Assembly: GCF_014205335.1 (NCBI RefSeq)
Contig: NZ_JACHNH010000001.1
Span: 8,888,001-8,952,000, forward strand
Origin: Amorphoplanes digitatis
GTDB taxonomy: Bacteria; Actinomycetota; Actinomycetes; Mycobacteriales; Micromonosporaceae
Reading direction: 5' to 3'
Length of the DNA stretch: 64,000 nucleotides
A program made the translations under genes and the position numbers. Below the pieces are notes generated by a model. The model did not search any database. It worked only from the letters and a program-made list of their open reading frames with translations, and was not told where the DNA came from. Shown here one piece after another: positions 17,202 to 28,214 of the stretch (position 1 is its first letter; each line of letters begins with the position of its first letter).

Positions 17202-17690
17202 ATGAACATCGAAACCGTACGGCCTGAGCGCGCGGAAGACTTCGACGCCGTTCGGCAGGTGCTGCTTGCCGCGTTCGAGACCGACGGCGAGGCGCGGCTG
17301 GTGGAGGCGCTGCGGCGCAGCGACGCGTTCCTGCCCGACCTCAGCGTCGTCGCGGAACACGACGGCGCCGTCGCCGCGTACGCCCTGCTCAGCCGGATCA
17401 CCGTCGGCGATGACGCCGGACTTGCGCTGGGCCCGGTCGCCGTCCTCCCGGACCTGCAGAAGCGTGGCCTGGGCGCCGCGGTCATCCGGGAGGCCCTGCG
17501 CCGCGCCGCGGACGCCGGTGAGCGGCTGGTCCTCGTGCTCGGCGATCCCGCGTACTACGGCCGCTTCGGCTTCGTGCCGGCCGCGCCGTACGGGATCACC
17601 AGCGAATGGTCCTCCTTCGGCGACGCCTGGCAGGTGCTCGCCCTCGGCACGGTCGAGGCCCGCTACCCCGCTCCCTGGCACGACCTGTAG
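17202..17690 (+). CDS. GNAT N-acetyltransferase (YhbS-like)
   Basis: The 162-aa protein has the acetyl-CoA binding core LGPVAVLPDLQKRGLGAAVI (Q/RxxGxG/A) and a following helix. The ending VLVLGDPAYYGRFGFVPA is the signature of the YhbS subgroup of small N-acetyltransferases. The substrate is unknown. ATG 17202 was chosen for the conserved opening (TVRPERAEDFDAV), with GAAGG about 7 nt upstream. Confidence 0.88.
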   Translation: MNIETVRPERAEDFDAVRQVLLAAFETDGEARLVEALRRSDAFLPDLSVVAEHDGAVAAYALLSRITVGDDAGLALGPVAVLPDLQKRGLGAAVIREALRRAADAGERLVLVLGDPAYYGRFGFVPAAPYGITSEWSSFGDAWQVLALGTVEARYPAPWHDL

Positions 17691-17699
17691 GCGCAGCGC

Positions 17700-18911
17700 C
17701 TACGGCTGGGTCCGCAGGTAGCGACCGAAGTGCGGCACGGTGAACGCCACCGTGCCGCGCTCTCCCGAATAGATCAGGCCCTTCTTGATCAGGGCGTCCC
17801 GGGCCGGGGACAGGCTGGCCGGGCGCCGCGACAGCGCGGCCGCGATGTCCGCCGTCGGCACCGCCGCGTCCATGTCGTTCTCCGAGTCACCCGAGAGCGA
17901 CGCCATCGACCGCATGTATTCGCGCTCGGCCGGCGTCGCCCGCTCGAAGCGCGACCCGAAGAAGCCGACGGCCAGCTCGGCCTCGGCCTCCGGCGAGGCC
18001 ACCCGGACATCCTCGACGGTCACCGGCGAGCTCGGCGCGTGGTCCCAGGTCGCCTTCCCGTATGCCTGCACGAAGTACGGGTATCCGCCAGACTTCTCGT
18101 AGAGCAGGTCCAGCGCCTTGGCCTCGTACTCGACGTCCTCGCGCGCGGCCGGCGCGCACAAGGCCAGGTCGGCGGCGATCCGGTCGAGCCGGTCGATGCG
18201 CTGATACCGGAAGAGGCGCTCCGAGTACGACTTCGCCGCGGAGAGCACCGCCGGCAGGTGCGGCAGCCCGGCGCCGACGACGATGAGCGGCGCGCCCAGC
18301 TGCGACAGCTCGTGGCAGGCGGCGCACAGCGCGGAGACGTCGGCCGGGCCCAGGTCCTGCATCTCGTCGATGAACAGGGCGATTCCGGTACCCACGTCCG
18401 TGGCGAGCGAGGCCGCGTCGGTGAAGAGCTCGACCAGGTCGATCTCGATGTCGCCGGAGTCAGCCCGCCCCCGTGCCGGTGGGACGTCGATGCCGGGGGT
18501 CCACCGGTCGCGCAGCTTGGCGGAGGCGTCGTTGGCGCGCAGGGCGAACGCCTTGAGCACCGCCAGCACCTCGTCGACCCGCTCGGGGTTGCGGTGGTGC
18601 GGCGCCAGCTCGCGGATCGCCATGTGCAGTGCGGCGGACACCGGCCGCCGCAGCGACTGGTCCGGCCGGGCCTCGATCTTGCCGGTGCCCCAGAGCCGGC
18701 CGATCGCGGCCGAGCGCAGGGTGTTCAGCAGCACGGTCTTGCCGACGCCACGCAGGCCGGTCAGGACGAGGCTGCGTTCGGGGCGGCCGCGGGCGACGCG
18801 CTCGAGAACCACGTCGAAGGCGTCCAGCTCGCGGCCACGTCCGGCCAGCTCGGGCGGGCGTTGGCCGGCGCCGGGCGCGTACGGATTCCGAACCGGATCC
18901 ACGGATAGCAC
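17700..18911 (-). CDS. AAA ATPase with winged-helix C-terminus
   Basis: The 403-aa protein has a Walker A motif GLRGVGKT and Walker B LFIDEMQD, with a sensor-like segment LIVVGAGLPHLP. It ends in a winged-helix domain (ADIAAALSRRPASLSP, GLIYSGERGTVAFTVPHFG). This architecture matches orc1/cdc6-like ATPases common in actinobacteria whose task is unknown; DNA binding is likely. The probable GTG start at 18911 lies just downstream of a cluster of CTAG-containing palindromes, possibly its operator. The stop converges on the GNAT gene 10 nt away. Confidence 0.75.
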   Translation of the reverse strand: MLSVDPVRNPYAPGAGQRPPELAGRGRELDAFDVVLERVARGRPERSLVLTGLRGVGKTVLLNTLRSAAIGRLWGTGKIEARPDQSLRRPVSAALHMAIRELAPHHRNPERVDEVLAVLKAFALRANDASAKLRDRWTPGIDVPPARGRADSGDIEIDLVELFTDAASLATDVGTGIALFIDEMQDLGPADVSALCAACHELSQLGAPLIVVGAGLPHLPAVLSAAKSYSERLFRYQRIDRLDRIAADLALCAPAAREDVEYEAKALDLLYEKSGGYPYFVQAYGKATWDHAPSSPVTVEDVRVASPEAEAELAVGFFGSRFERATPAEREYMRSMASLSGDSENDMDAAVPTADIAAALSRRPASLSPARDALIKKGLIYSGERGTVAFTVPHFGRYLRTQP

Positions 18912-18921
18912 CGTATCGGGC

Positions 18922-18992
18922 TCTCTAGCCGAAAAGCTAGAGATGGGGATTCGAACGCTCTCTACGGCTTTCTAGCATCCCTGCTAGAGAGC
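18922..18992. promoter_or_regulatory. Cluster of TCTCTAGC inverted repeats (candidate operator)
   Basis: Three inverted repeats lie in 71 nt just upstream of the ATPase gene. TCTCTAGC (18922-18929) pairs with GCTAGAGA (18936-18943). GCTCTCTA (18957-18964) pairs with TAGAGAGC (18985-18992). TCTAGC (18971-18976) pairs with GCTAGA (18983-18988). CTAG is rare in GC-rich actinobacteria, so the clustering is notable. It could be an operator, or part of a terminator for the upstream lipoprotein-like gene. Confidence 0.55.
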
Positions 18993-18993
18993 G

Positions 18994-19671
18994 CTAGTCG
19001 ACGTCATACTCCCTGAGGCACAGCACGAAGTCGAGGCTGTCCAGCTCGCTGTCGTAGAAATACCACTTCGTGTACTTCGCGACCTTGCTGCACTTCGACT
19101 CGGCGTCGGCCTCGCCGGTGGTGCGGCCGTCGACCCGCTTGAGCACCTCGTAGGTGCCGCTCGCACACGACACGATCTTGAGGTCGGGGCTGTCGTCGGC
19201 CGAGCCCTCGTTGCGGACGCACTGGCCCTTGCCCACGAACCGCGCGTCCTCGCTGCTCTGCGGATCGGGCACGGTGCCGGTGGTGGTGGTCGGCGCGGTC
19301 GACTGCCCGGGGCCGCCGGCGTCCGGCTTGTCGTCCTTTTGCAGGAGCCAGCCGGCGGTGCCGAGGCCACCACAGATGAGCAGGCCCAGCACGATCACCA
19401 GGGCGATGATCGGGCTGTTGCGGCGCCGCACCGGCGGCGGGGCGCCGTGCGGCGGCTGCCACCCCGGCGCGCCCTGGTAGCCATAGGCGGACGAGTTCTC
19501 CATCGCCGGGGGCACCGACATCGGCTGGCCACCCCAGGCGACCTCGGGCGCGGGCGAGGATTGGGTGGCGGCGTCACCCCAGGGATCGGCCGGCTCCGTA
19601 TACGGTTCGTCGGAACCAGACGAACCACCGGCCGACCAGCCTTGGCCGGGGTAGGGGCCGTTCTGCGACAT
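18994..19671 (-). CDS. Single-pass membrane protein with LppU-like extracellular domain
   Basis: The 225-aa protein starts at ATG 19671, seven nt after a GGAGG ribosome site. Residues 1-100 are a Pro/Gly/Ser-rich cytoplasmic region. One membrane helix follows the basic stop (RRRNSPIIALVIVLGLLICG). The outer domain has four cysteines in the pattern GKGQCVRN, VSCASGTYEVLKRV, ESKCSKVAKYT and FVLCLREYD, as in the LppU/SCO3897 group of unknown function. It is upstream of the ATPase gene on the same strand, separated by the palindrome cluster. Confidence 0.7.
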   Translation of the reverse strand: MSQNGPYPGQGWSAGGSSGSDEPYTEPADPWGDAATQSSPAPEVAWGGQPMSVPPAMENSSAYGYQGAPGWQPPHGAPPPVRRRNSPIIALVIVLGLLICGGLGTAGWLLQKDDKPDAGGPGQSTAPTTTTGTVPDPQSSEDARFVGKGQCVRNEGSADDSPDLKIVSCASGTYEVLKRVDGRTTGEADAESKCSKVAKYTKWYFYDSELDSLDFVLCLREYDVD

Positions 19672-19830
19672 CGGGGTTCCTCCAGGCGCGGGTTCGCTGT
19701 ACGCCACCGTAGCGTGCACCCCTGACGCGTTCCCTCCCGGAATCGCGCCGTCCTGGGCTCAACTCGGTGACAACAGGGCCAATCGCCACATGTGTCGGCA
19801 AGGCGACCCACGCGGCACCCGCCGGACCAC

Positions 19831-19836
19831 TACCGT
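19831..19836 (+). promoter_or_regulatory. -10 element of the prepilin peptidase gene
   Basis: TACCGT lies 8 nt before the ATG at 19845. No ribosome site is visible, which suggests a leaderless transcript. Confidence 0.45.
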
Positions 19837-19844
19837 TCAAGCCC

Positions 19845-20491
19845 ATGTCGCTCCCGGTCGCCCTTTTCGCCGCCACCTTCGGCGGCGCGGCGTCGGCCTT
19901 CATCCCCCGCATCGCCCACCGCATGGCGATCCCGCCGGGGACGTCGTACGCGGCCTGTCGCCGCGCACCGCGACCGATGTGGACGGTCGCGGCGGGTGCC
20001 CTGACGGCGGGCCTGCTCGGCGCGGCGATAGGCCCGGCGCCGCTGCTGGTCGTGCTGCTCCCGGCGGCGGTGCTCGGCGTCCTGCTGGCGGTGATCGACC
20101 TGCGCTGCCTGCGCCTGCCCGATCCGCTGGTGGCGCTGTTCGCGGCGGTGACGATCGTTCCGCTGTCCCTGGGCGCGCTGGTGATCGGGGAGCCCGGCCG
20201 CCTGGCCCGCGCGCTGCTGGCCGCGGCCCTGATCGGCGTGATCTACCTGCTGGTCGCCCTGCTACCGGGCGGCGGCCTCGGGCTGGGCGACGTGAAGCTG
20301 GCGGCGGTCCTGGCCTTCACCCTCGGCGACGCCGGCTGGCCGGCGGTCGCGATCGGCCTGCTCGCCCCGCACCTGATCAACGGCCCGGTCGCGCTGTCCC
20401 TGCTGCTGACCCGCAGGGCGGAACGCCGCACGCCGCTACCCCTTGGCCCGGCGCTGCTGGCCGGCGCCCTGGTCGCCGTGATCGCCACCCG

Positions 20492-20495
<4 letters not shown>
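19845..20495 (+). CDS. Type IV prepilin peptidase-like A24 protease
   Basis: This 216-aa membrane protein has about six helices and the two catalytic aspartate sites of the A24 family: VIDLRCLRLPDPL (Asp at about residue 86) and GLGLGDVKLA (Asp at about residue 149). Such enzymes cut the leader of type IV pilins and Tad/Flp pilins. The N-terminal methylase domain of full-length PilD enzymes is missing, which is normal for the short actinobacterial type. No pilin genes are nearby, so its substrates lie elsewhere. Its TAG stop lies in a CTAG shared with the convergent helicase gene. Confidence 0.85.
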
Positions 20496-23710
<3,215 letters not shown>

Positions 23711-23777
23711 AACCGATCCACGATTGAATCCTGTGGAGATCCGTGCCGTGGCTCAGCAGAACACCGAAGATTCACTT

Positions 23778-25196
23778 CTACGGGGTACGCAGTTCGATGA
23801 CCGTGACCTGTGGCGGGGCACCGACCCGGACCGGCGGCCCCCAGAATCCGGCGCCGTTTGTCACGTAGACGGGTACGCCGTCGACGTCGCCGAGCCCGCT
23901 CACGACGGGTTGCTGCAACGGCACGAGCAGGTTGAACGGCGCCATCTGCCCGCCGTGCGTGTGCCCGGAGACCTGAAGGTCCACCCCGAACGGCGCGGCG
24001 TCGTACGCGACGACCGGCTGATGCGCCATGAGCACGACGGGGCGGGCGGGGTCGCGGTCACCGAGGGCGCGCTGGAGGTCGGGCCCGTCCCCGAAGTCCA
24101 CGCCACCCAGGTCGTTGACGCCGGCGAGGTCGAGGCCGCCGAGCTCAAGTCGCTCGTTACGCAGCGGCCGTACGCCGAGCCGCGCTACCTCGGCGATCCA
24201 CTCCTGGTGCCCGGAGTAGTACTCGTGGTTCCCGGTGACGAAGTAGGCGCCACGCCGGGACCGGATCCCGGCCAGCGGCGCGGCGAACCTGCCCAGCTCC
24301 GCGACGCTGCCGTCGACCAGGTCGCCGACGATGCAGACGATGTCGGCGTTGACGGAGTTGATCAGCTCGACGATGCGGGTGGTGTGCCGGAGGCTGGTGA
24401 GCGGCCCGAGGTGGATGTCGGAGACAACGGCGAGCCGGGTTCCGTCCATGGCGCGGGGGAGCTTGGCCAGGGGGAACAGAACCCGGTCAAGCTGCGGCGG
24501 CCCAAGAGCGGTCTTGACCCCGTAGCCGGTAATGCTGGCGGCGGTGAGACCGGCGAAGATCGCGGCACCACGGGCGAGCAGCAGCCGACGCTCGATCCCA
24601 GCCTGCTGACCCGGCACCTCAGCCCCACCAACACCCGCCGCGTCGGCGCTACCCCGGCTAGCGGCGCCCCGAGCGGCAGCACTGTCCCGAGCGGTGCTGC
24701 TGTCCCGGGTGGCGGCGTCGTCTCGGGCGGTCGTGCTGTCCTGGGCGGTCGTGCTGTCTCGGGCGGTGGCGTCGTCTCGGGCGGTGGCGTCGTCTCGGGC
24801 GGTGGTGCTGTCCCGGGTGGCGGTGCCGTCCTGGGTGGCGGCTGTGGCTGTGGCTCCGACGAGATGGGCTGCTTCCGAGCTGTTTGACTTGCGTTTCTCG
24901 GATGCGCTGATCCACCGGTTGATGATCAGGCGGGGGATCTCAAGGGCCGCCAGCGTCACCAGCAGGTAGAACATCAGCGCGATCCAGAGGAACCCCGGCC
25001 AAGCCAGCCACTCAAGGCCGAGTCGCGTGCCGATCAGCGTCGCCGGGACCAGCAGGGCGAGCAGGACCGCCGCCCAGCCGCCGAGCTTCCGCAGCCGGCC
25101 CGGCCGCAGCGGGTCGCGAACCAGCCGCTTCCACAGGTAAAAGTGGATCAGGCCGATCACGATGATGATCAGCCCAAGGAACACGAACAAGCTCAA
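23778..25196 (-). CDS. Membrane-anchored metallophosphoesterase
   Basis: The 472-aa product opens with about three membrane helices. A low-complexity cytoplasmic stretch of 6-residue repeats (TARDDA type, residues about 115-180) follows. Next comes a twin-arginine-like segment ahead of a fourth helix (RRLLLARGAAIFAG) and a calcineurin-like domain with SDIHLG, VGDLVDG, TGNHEYYSG, MAHQP and GHTHGGQ, a full set of metal ligands. It resembles the YkuE/YpbG group, which acts on phosphoesters at the outer membrane face. The TTG start at 25196 overlaps the moaD stop (TTGA), placing it last in the moaA operon. Confidence 0.8.
   Translation of the reverse strand: MSLFVFLGLIIIVIGLIHFYLWKRLVRDPLRPGRLRKLGGWAAVLLALLVPATLIGTRLGLEWLAWPGFLWIALMFYLLVTLAALEIPRLIINRWISASEKRKSNSSEAAHLVGATATAATQDGTATRDSTTARDDATARDDATARDSTTAQDSTTARDDAATRDSSTARDSAAARGAASRGSADAAGVGGAEVPGQQAGIERRLLLARGAAIFAGLTAASITGYGVKTALGPPQLDRVLFPLAKLPRAMDGTRLAVVSDIHLGPLTSLRHTTRIVELINSVNADIVCIVGDLVDGSVAELGRFAAPLAGIRSRRGAYFVTGNHEYYSGHQEWIAEVARLGVRPLRNERLELGGLDLAGVNDLGGVDFGDGPDLQRALGDRDPARPVVLMAHQPVVAYDAAPFGVDLQVSGHTHGGQMAPFNLLVPLQQPVVSGLGDVDGVPVYVTNGAGFWGPPVRVGAPPQVTVIELRTP
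24662..24850 (-). repeat. 18-nt tandem repeats inside the metallophosphoesterase gene
   Basis: Degenerate 18-nt units (plus-strand word GGCGTCGTCTCGGGCGGT repeated twice exactly, others diverged) encode about ten hexapeptides of the form TARDDA/TARDST. The period preserves the frame. The segment separates the membrane anchor from the catalytic domain. Confidence 0.75.
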
Positions 25197-25441
25197 CCCC
25201 CAGCGAACGGCGGCAGGACATCCACCGTCGCGCCGACGGGCAACACCGCCTGTCGATCATGACAGGCTAGGCCGTCGACCAGGAAACTAGCGGCCTTGAG
25301 CACCACGGCGAGCCGTTCTCCGTGCCGCGCGGTCAGGACGCTCGTCAGATCATCGACGGAGGCGGCGGCGACGCGCTCGGCCGGCGTCCCAGCGGCGGCC
25401 CGAGCCCCGGCGAAGTAACGAACCTCGATCATCCCGCTCAT
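25193..25441 (-). CDS. moaD: Molybdopterin synthase sulfur carrier subunit MoaD
   Basis: The 82-aa ubiquitin-like protein ends in the essential Gly-Gly (LPPFAGG), which is converted to a thiocarboxylate and gives sulfur to MoaE. The opening (MIEVRYFAGARAAAG) and the short length are typical. The ATG at 25441 overlaps the stop of the repeat ORF (ATGA), and its TGA overlaps the TTG of the phosphoesterase. A second ATG three codons later is possible. Confidence 0.92.
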   Translation of the reverse strand: MSGMIEVRYFAGARAAAGTPAERVAAASVDDLTSVLTARHGERLAVVLKAASFLVDGLACHDRQAVLPVGATVDVLPPFAGG

Positions 25442-25794
25442 CCTCTGGCCCCCGACCGTCGAGCCCCACGATCATCGCCAGGCGCCGACGAAGTGGCCCC
25501 GAGTGTCCGCTCGGTCCCCGGCGCCTGTTCGGTCCCGGGCGTCGTTTGGGTGGCAGGTGCCAGCTGGGTGGCGGATGTCAGCTGGGTGGCGGATGTCAGC
25601 TGGGTGGCGGATGTCAGCTGGGTGGCGGACGTCAGCTGGGTGGCGGACGTCTGTTCGGTCCCGAGTGTCAATTGGGTGGCGAGTGTCTGTTCGGTCCCGG
25701 GCGCTAGTTCTGTCCCGGGCGCCAGTTGGGCATTGGATGTCAGCTGTGTGCCGAGCGTCAGTTGGGTGGCGGGCGTCAGTTCGGTCGGAGACAT
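25438..25794 (-). CDS. Hexapeptide-repeat ORF between moaA and moaD
   Basis: This 118-residue ORF consists almost wholly of degenerate 6-residue repeats (TQLTSA, LAPGTE, LTLGTE). It lies precisely between two Moco genes: its ATG follows the moaA stop after one base (TGAAATG), and its TGA overlaps the moaD ATG. That exact fit argues that it is translated, at least to carry ribosomes from moaA to moaD. No signal peptide, hydrophobic segment or known domain is seen. It may have grown by repeat expansion in a former spacer; a protein function is unproven. Confidence 0.5.
   Translation of the reverse strand: MSPTELTPATQLTLGTQLTSNAQLAPGTELAPGTEQTLATQLTLGTEQTSATQLTSATQLTSATQLTSATQLTSATQLAPATQTTPGTEQAPGTERTLGATSSAPGDDRGARRSGARG
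25561..25650 (-). repeat. Five near-identical 18-nt repeats in the moaA-moaD spacer ORF
   Basis: The plus-strand unit CAGCTGGGTGGCGGATGT occurs at 25561, 25579, 25597, 25615 and 25633, with a single T/C change in the last two. More diverged copies extend from about 25500 to 25790. The low divergence suggests recent expansion. Confidence 0.85.
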
Positions 25795-25795
25795 T

Positions 25796-26803
25796 TCAGC
25801 CGCCGATCGCCGACATCGGGCGGGCGGGCTGCAGGAACGACGGGTCGTCGATGCCGTGGCCCGCGCGCTTGCCCCACATCGCGGCCTGCCAGGCCGTCAT
25901 GATCTCTTCGTCGGACGCGCCGGCACGTAGCAGGCCACGCAGGTCGGACTCGTCGGTGGCGAAGAGGCAGTTGCGGACCTGACCGTCGGCCGTAAGCCGG
26001 GTGCGATCGCAATCGCCGCAGAAAGGCCTGGTCACGCTGCCGATCACGCCCACCCGGGCCGGGTTGCCGGCCGCGTCGCGGTAGCCCGGCACGATCCAGG
26101 TTTCGGCCGGCGCCGTTCCACGTGAAACCGGATCGGGCTGGAGCCCGAACGGTTCCAGCGACGCCAGGATCGCCTCGGCGGTGACCATCTCGTGCCGGTC
26201 CCACTTGTGCTGGGCGTCGAGCGGCATCTGCTCGATGAACCTCAGCTCGTATCCATGGTTCAGCGCGAAGAGGAGCAGTTCCGGCGCCTCGTCGTCGTTG
26301 ACCCCGCGCATCAGCACTGTATTGATCTTCACGGGCGTCAGCCCGGCCCGCGCCGCGCCGGCCAGGCCTTTCAGCACGTCGGCATGCCGGTCGCGGTGGG
26401 TGAGCTCGCGGAAGCGCTCGGGCGAGAGCGTGTCCAGCGAGACGTTGACCCGGTCCAGCCCCGCCTCGAGCAGCGGCACGGCCATCCGCTCGAGACCGAT
26501 GCCGTTTGTGGTGACGGACAGCTTGGGCCGGGGACTGAGCGCGGCAGCAGCGGAGATGATGCCCACCAGCCCGCGCCGAATCAACGGCTCGCCGCCGGTG
26601 AACCGCACGTCGGTCACGCCCAGCCGCTCGACGGCGATGCGAATCAGCCGTCCAACCTCGTCGTCGGTGAGCTGCTGCTCCTGCGGCATCCATGCAAGCC
26701 CTTCCTCGGGCATGCAGTAGGTGCAGCGCAGGTTGCACCGGTCGGTCAGCGACACCCTCAGATCGGTCGCCACCCGACCAAACCGGTCGGCGAGCACGCT
26801 CAC
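25796..26803 (-). CDS. moaA: GTP 3',8-cyclase MoaA
   Basis: MoaA is a radical-SAM enzyme that rearranges GTP in the first step of molybdenum cofactor synthesis. The 335-aa product has the N-terminal cluster motif CNLRCTYC, the SAM-binding region FTGGEPLIR, and the second cluster motif CGDCDRTRLTADGQVRNC, ending in Gly-Gly as MoaA proteins do. GTG 26803 fits homologous N-termini (SVLADRFGRVATDL) and overlaps the stop of a small upstream ORF (GTGA); an upstream in-frame GTG at 26860 is less likely. It begins a coupled operon with the repeat ORF, moaD and the phosphoesterase. Confidence 0.93.
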   Translation of the reverse strand: MSVLADRFGRVATDLRVSLTDRCNLRCTYCMPEEGLAWMPQEQQLTDDEVGRLIRIAVERLGVTDVRFTGGEPLIRRGLVGIISAAAALSPRPKLSVTTNGIGLERMAVPLLEAGLDRVNVSLDTLSPERFRELTHRDRHADVLKGLAGAARAGLTPVKINTVLMRGVNDDEAPELLLFALNHGYELRFIEQMPLDAQHKWDRHEMVTAEAILASLEPFGLQPDPVSRGTAPAETWIVPGYRDAAGNPARVGVIGSVTRPFCGDCDRTRLTADGQVRNCLFATDESDLRGLLRAGASDEEIMTAWQAAMWGKRAGHGIDDPSFLQPARPMSAIGG

Positions 26804-26880
26804 GTCGGCCCCCGGCCTCGCCAGGCACCCACGCCCGCGGAAATCAGGAGCCACCCGCACGACCCGTCGACGTTGCTCAC
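26800..26880 (-). CDS. Small leaderless upstream ORF coupled to moaA
   Basis: A 26-codon ORF runs from GTG 26880 to TGA 26802-26800. Its stop overlaps the moaA start as GTGA. TAGGTT lies 6 nt before its GTG, so the transcript probably begins at this start codon. The peptide contains one Cys and two Trp (SCGWLL, GAWRG). It may serve only for ribosome loading onto moaA or act as a sensing leader peptide; no function is known. Confidence 0.5.
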   Translation of the reverse strand: MSNVDGSCGWLLISAGVGAWRGRGPT

Positions 26881-26886
26881 TGGTCG

Positions 26887-26892
26887 AACCTA
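26887..26892 (-). promoter_or_regulatory. -10 element of the moaA operon
   Basis: TAGGTT (minus strand, 26892-26887) stands 6 nt before the GTG of the small upstream ORF, the spacing of a leaderless promoter. Confidence 0.5.
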
Positions 26893-27009
26893 GCTCTTGG
26901 GTACGACATTCGCCCGTACCCGCTAACCGGTGGGATGCAGCCCACCGCCGGTCCTGGGGCCGCGCCGACATCCAGGAACGCCGACTCCCCGATAACGAAG
27001 AGATCAACG

Positions 27010-27290
27010 GATGCGTGTTCTGGGCGTGAGCTGCCCAGCGTGAGCCTGCGGGGGTCGTGTCCTGGGCGTGAGCTGCCCAGCGTGAGCCTGCGGGGGTCGT
27101 GTCCTGAGGCCTCAGCTGCCCAGCGCGTGGGTCTGCAGGGTCCCGGGCCTGAGGTGCCTAGCGTGGGTCTGTGGGGGTCGTGTCCCGGGCGTGAGCTGCC
27201 TAGCGTGGGTCTGTGGGGGTCGCGCCCCCGGGTCTGAACTGCCCAGCGTCGGGTCTGCCGGAGTCGTGTCCAGGCCTCAGCTGCCCAGCA
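27010..27290. repeat. Array of seven ~42-nt tandem repeats
   Basis: The landmark AGCTGCC (or a one-base variant) recurs at 27029, 27071, 27114, 27152, 27194, 27237 and 27279, that is every 38-43 nt, usually 42. Each unit contains the small palindrome GCTG-CC-CAGC (changed in some copies) and a G-rich segment around GGGGGTCGTGTC. The array fills most of the gap between the fructosamine kinase and moaA genes and enters the last codons of the kinase gene. There are no unique spacers, so it is not CRISPR. Confidence 0.8.
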
Positions 27291-28173
27291 TCGCGTCCGC
27301 GGCGGCGCGGGCCGAAGCCCGGTATGCACCCCCGAACGCCGCCGTGTGCACTAGTAAAAGGTGCAGCTGATGCAGCGGCACTCGCTCCCGCCAACCGTCC
27401 GCCAGCGGCCACAGCTCCTGGTAAGCGGAGAAGATCGTCTCCAGGTGCGGGGCCCCGCCGAACAGCGCGAGCTGAGCTAGGTCGGTCTCCCGATGGCCAC
27501 CGTGCGCGGCGGGGTCGACAAGCCATGCCCGCCCGTCGGCAGCCCAGAGCACGTTCCCCGGCCACAGATCTCCGTGGATGCGGGCGGGTGGCTCCTCCCC
27601 GCCGAAGGTCTCGATCTTCGAGATGACCCGTTCCACGACCGCGGCGTCCGCCGCCGAAAGCGCGTCGGTGTCGACCGAGATCCTCAGGTAGGGGCGCAGT
27701 CGCCGTTCCGCGAACCACGGACCCCAGGGTCCGGCGGAGGGCGTGTTGTCCTGGCTCAACGGGCCGATGAATCCCGTCCAGCCGGCGCCGAACGCCTCGG
27801 CGCCCTTGCGGTGCATCCCGGCCAGGTCTCGTCCGAACCGCTCGGCGGCCTGTGGCGACGCGGGACCGGCATCGATCCATTCGAGCGCGAGCATCTCCGG
27901 AAGCGAGACCACGACCTCCGGGACCGGCGCGGTGCCCGCCTCCCGGAGCCATTCCAGCCCGGCCGCCTCGGTGGCGAAGAAGTGCTCGGGGGCGCTTCCG
28001 GAGGGCCAGGTCTTCGTGAACAGCGACGTGCCGTCGTCCAAGGTCAACCGGGATGCGGCGCACACATCACCCCCTCCGACGGGGGTCTCCCGTATCCGCT
28101 GATGCGTGAGAAATGTCGGGAGGTGCTGGGGGTGCGCGCGCAGGTACGCCAGATCCACCGCCTTATCTTCCAC
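27277..28173 (-). CDS. Fructosamine kinase-family protein
   Basis: This 298-aa protein belongs to the fructosamine/ketosamine-3-kinase family, which phosphorylates glycated amines and so starts deglycation. It has the phosphotransferase Asp in IHGDLWPGNVLW, the metal-binding VDPAAHGGHRETDLA, and the N-terminal ATP site (LFTKTWPSG) with a Lys. The length is normal for the bacterial form. ATG 28173 was used; GTG 28158 is an alternative. The 3' end overlaps the 42-nt repeat array. Confidence 0.88.
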   Translation of the reverse strand: MEDKAVDLAYLRAHPQHLPTFLTHQRIRETPVGGGDVCAASRLTLDDGTSLFTKTWPSGSAPEHFFATEAAGLEWLREAGTAPVPEVVVSLPEMLALEWIDAGPASPQAAERFGRDLAGMHRKGAEAFGAGWTGFIGPLSQDNTPSAGPWGPWFAERRLRPYLRISVDTDALSAADAAVVERVISKIETFGGEEPPARIHGDLWPGNVLWAADGRAWLVDPAAHGGHRETDLAQLALFGGAPHLETIFSAYQELWPLADGWRERVPLHQLHLLLVHTAAFGGAYRASARAAADAMLGS

Positions 28174-28214
28174 TTCGGGTTACGGCGTGCCCGATTCGGA
28201 GTCAAAATGTCGGC

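Noticed and set aside
18938..18960. tRNA-like T-loop (TTCGAATCCCC on the minus strand)
   Set aside because: The flanking bases do not form the five-pair T-stem, and no anticodon or acceptor arms can be built.
27010..27290. CRISPR array
   Set aside because: Units are contiguous with no unique spacers, and no cas genes are in the window.
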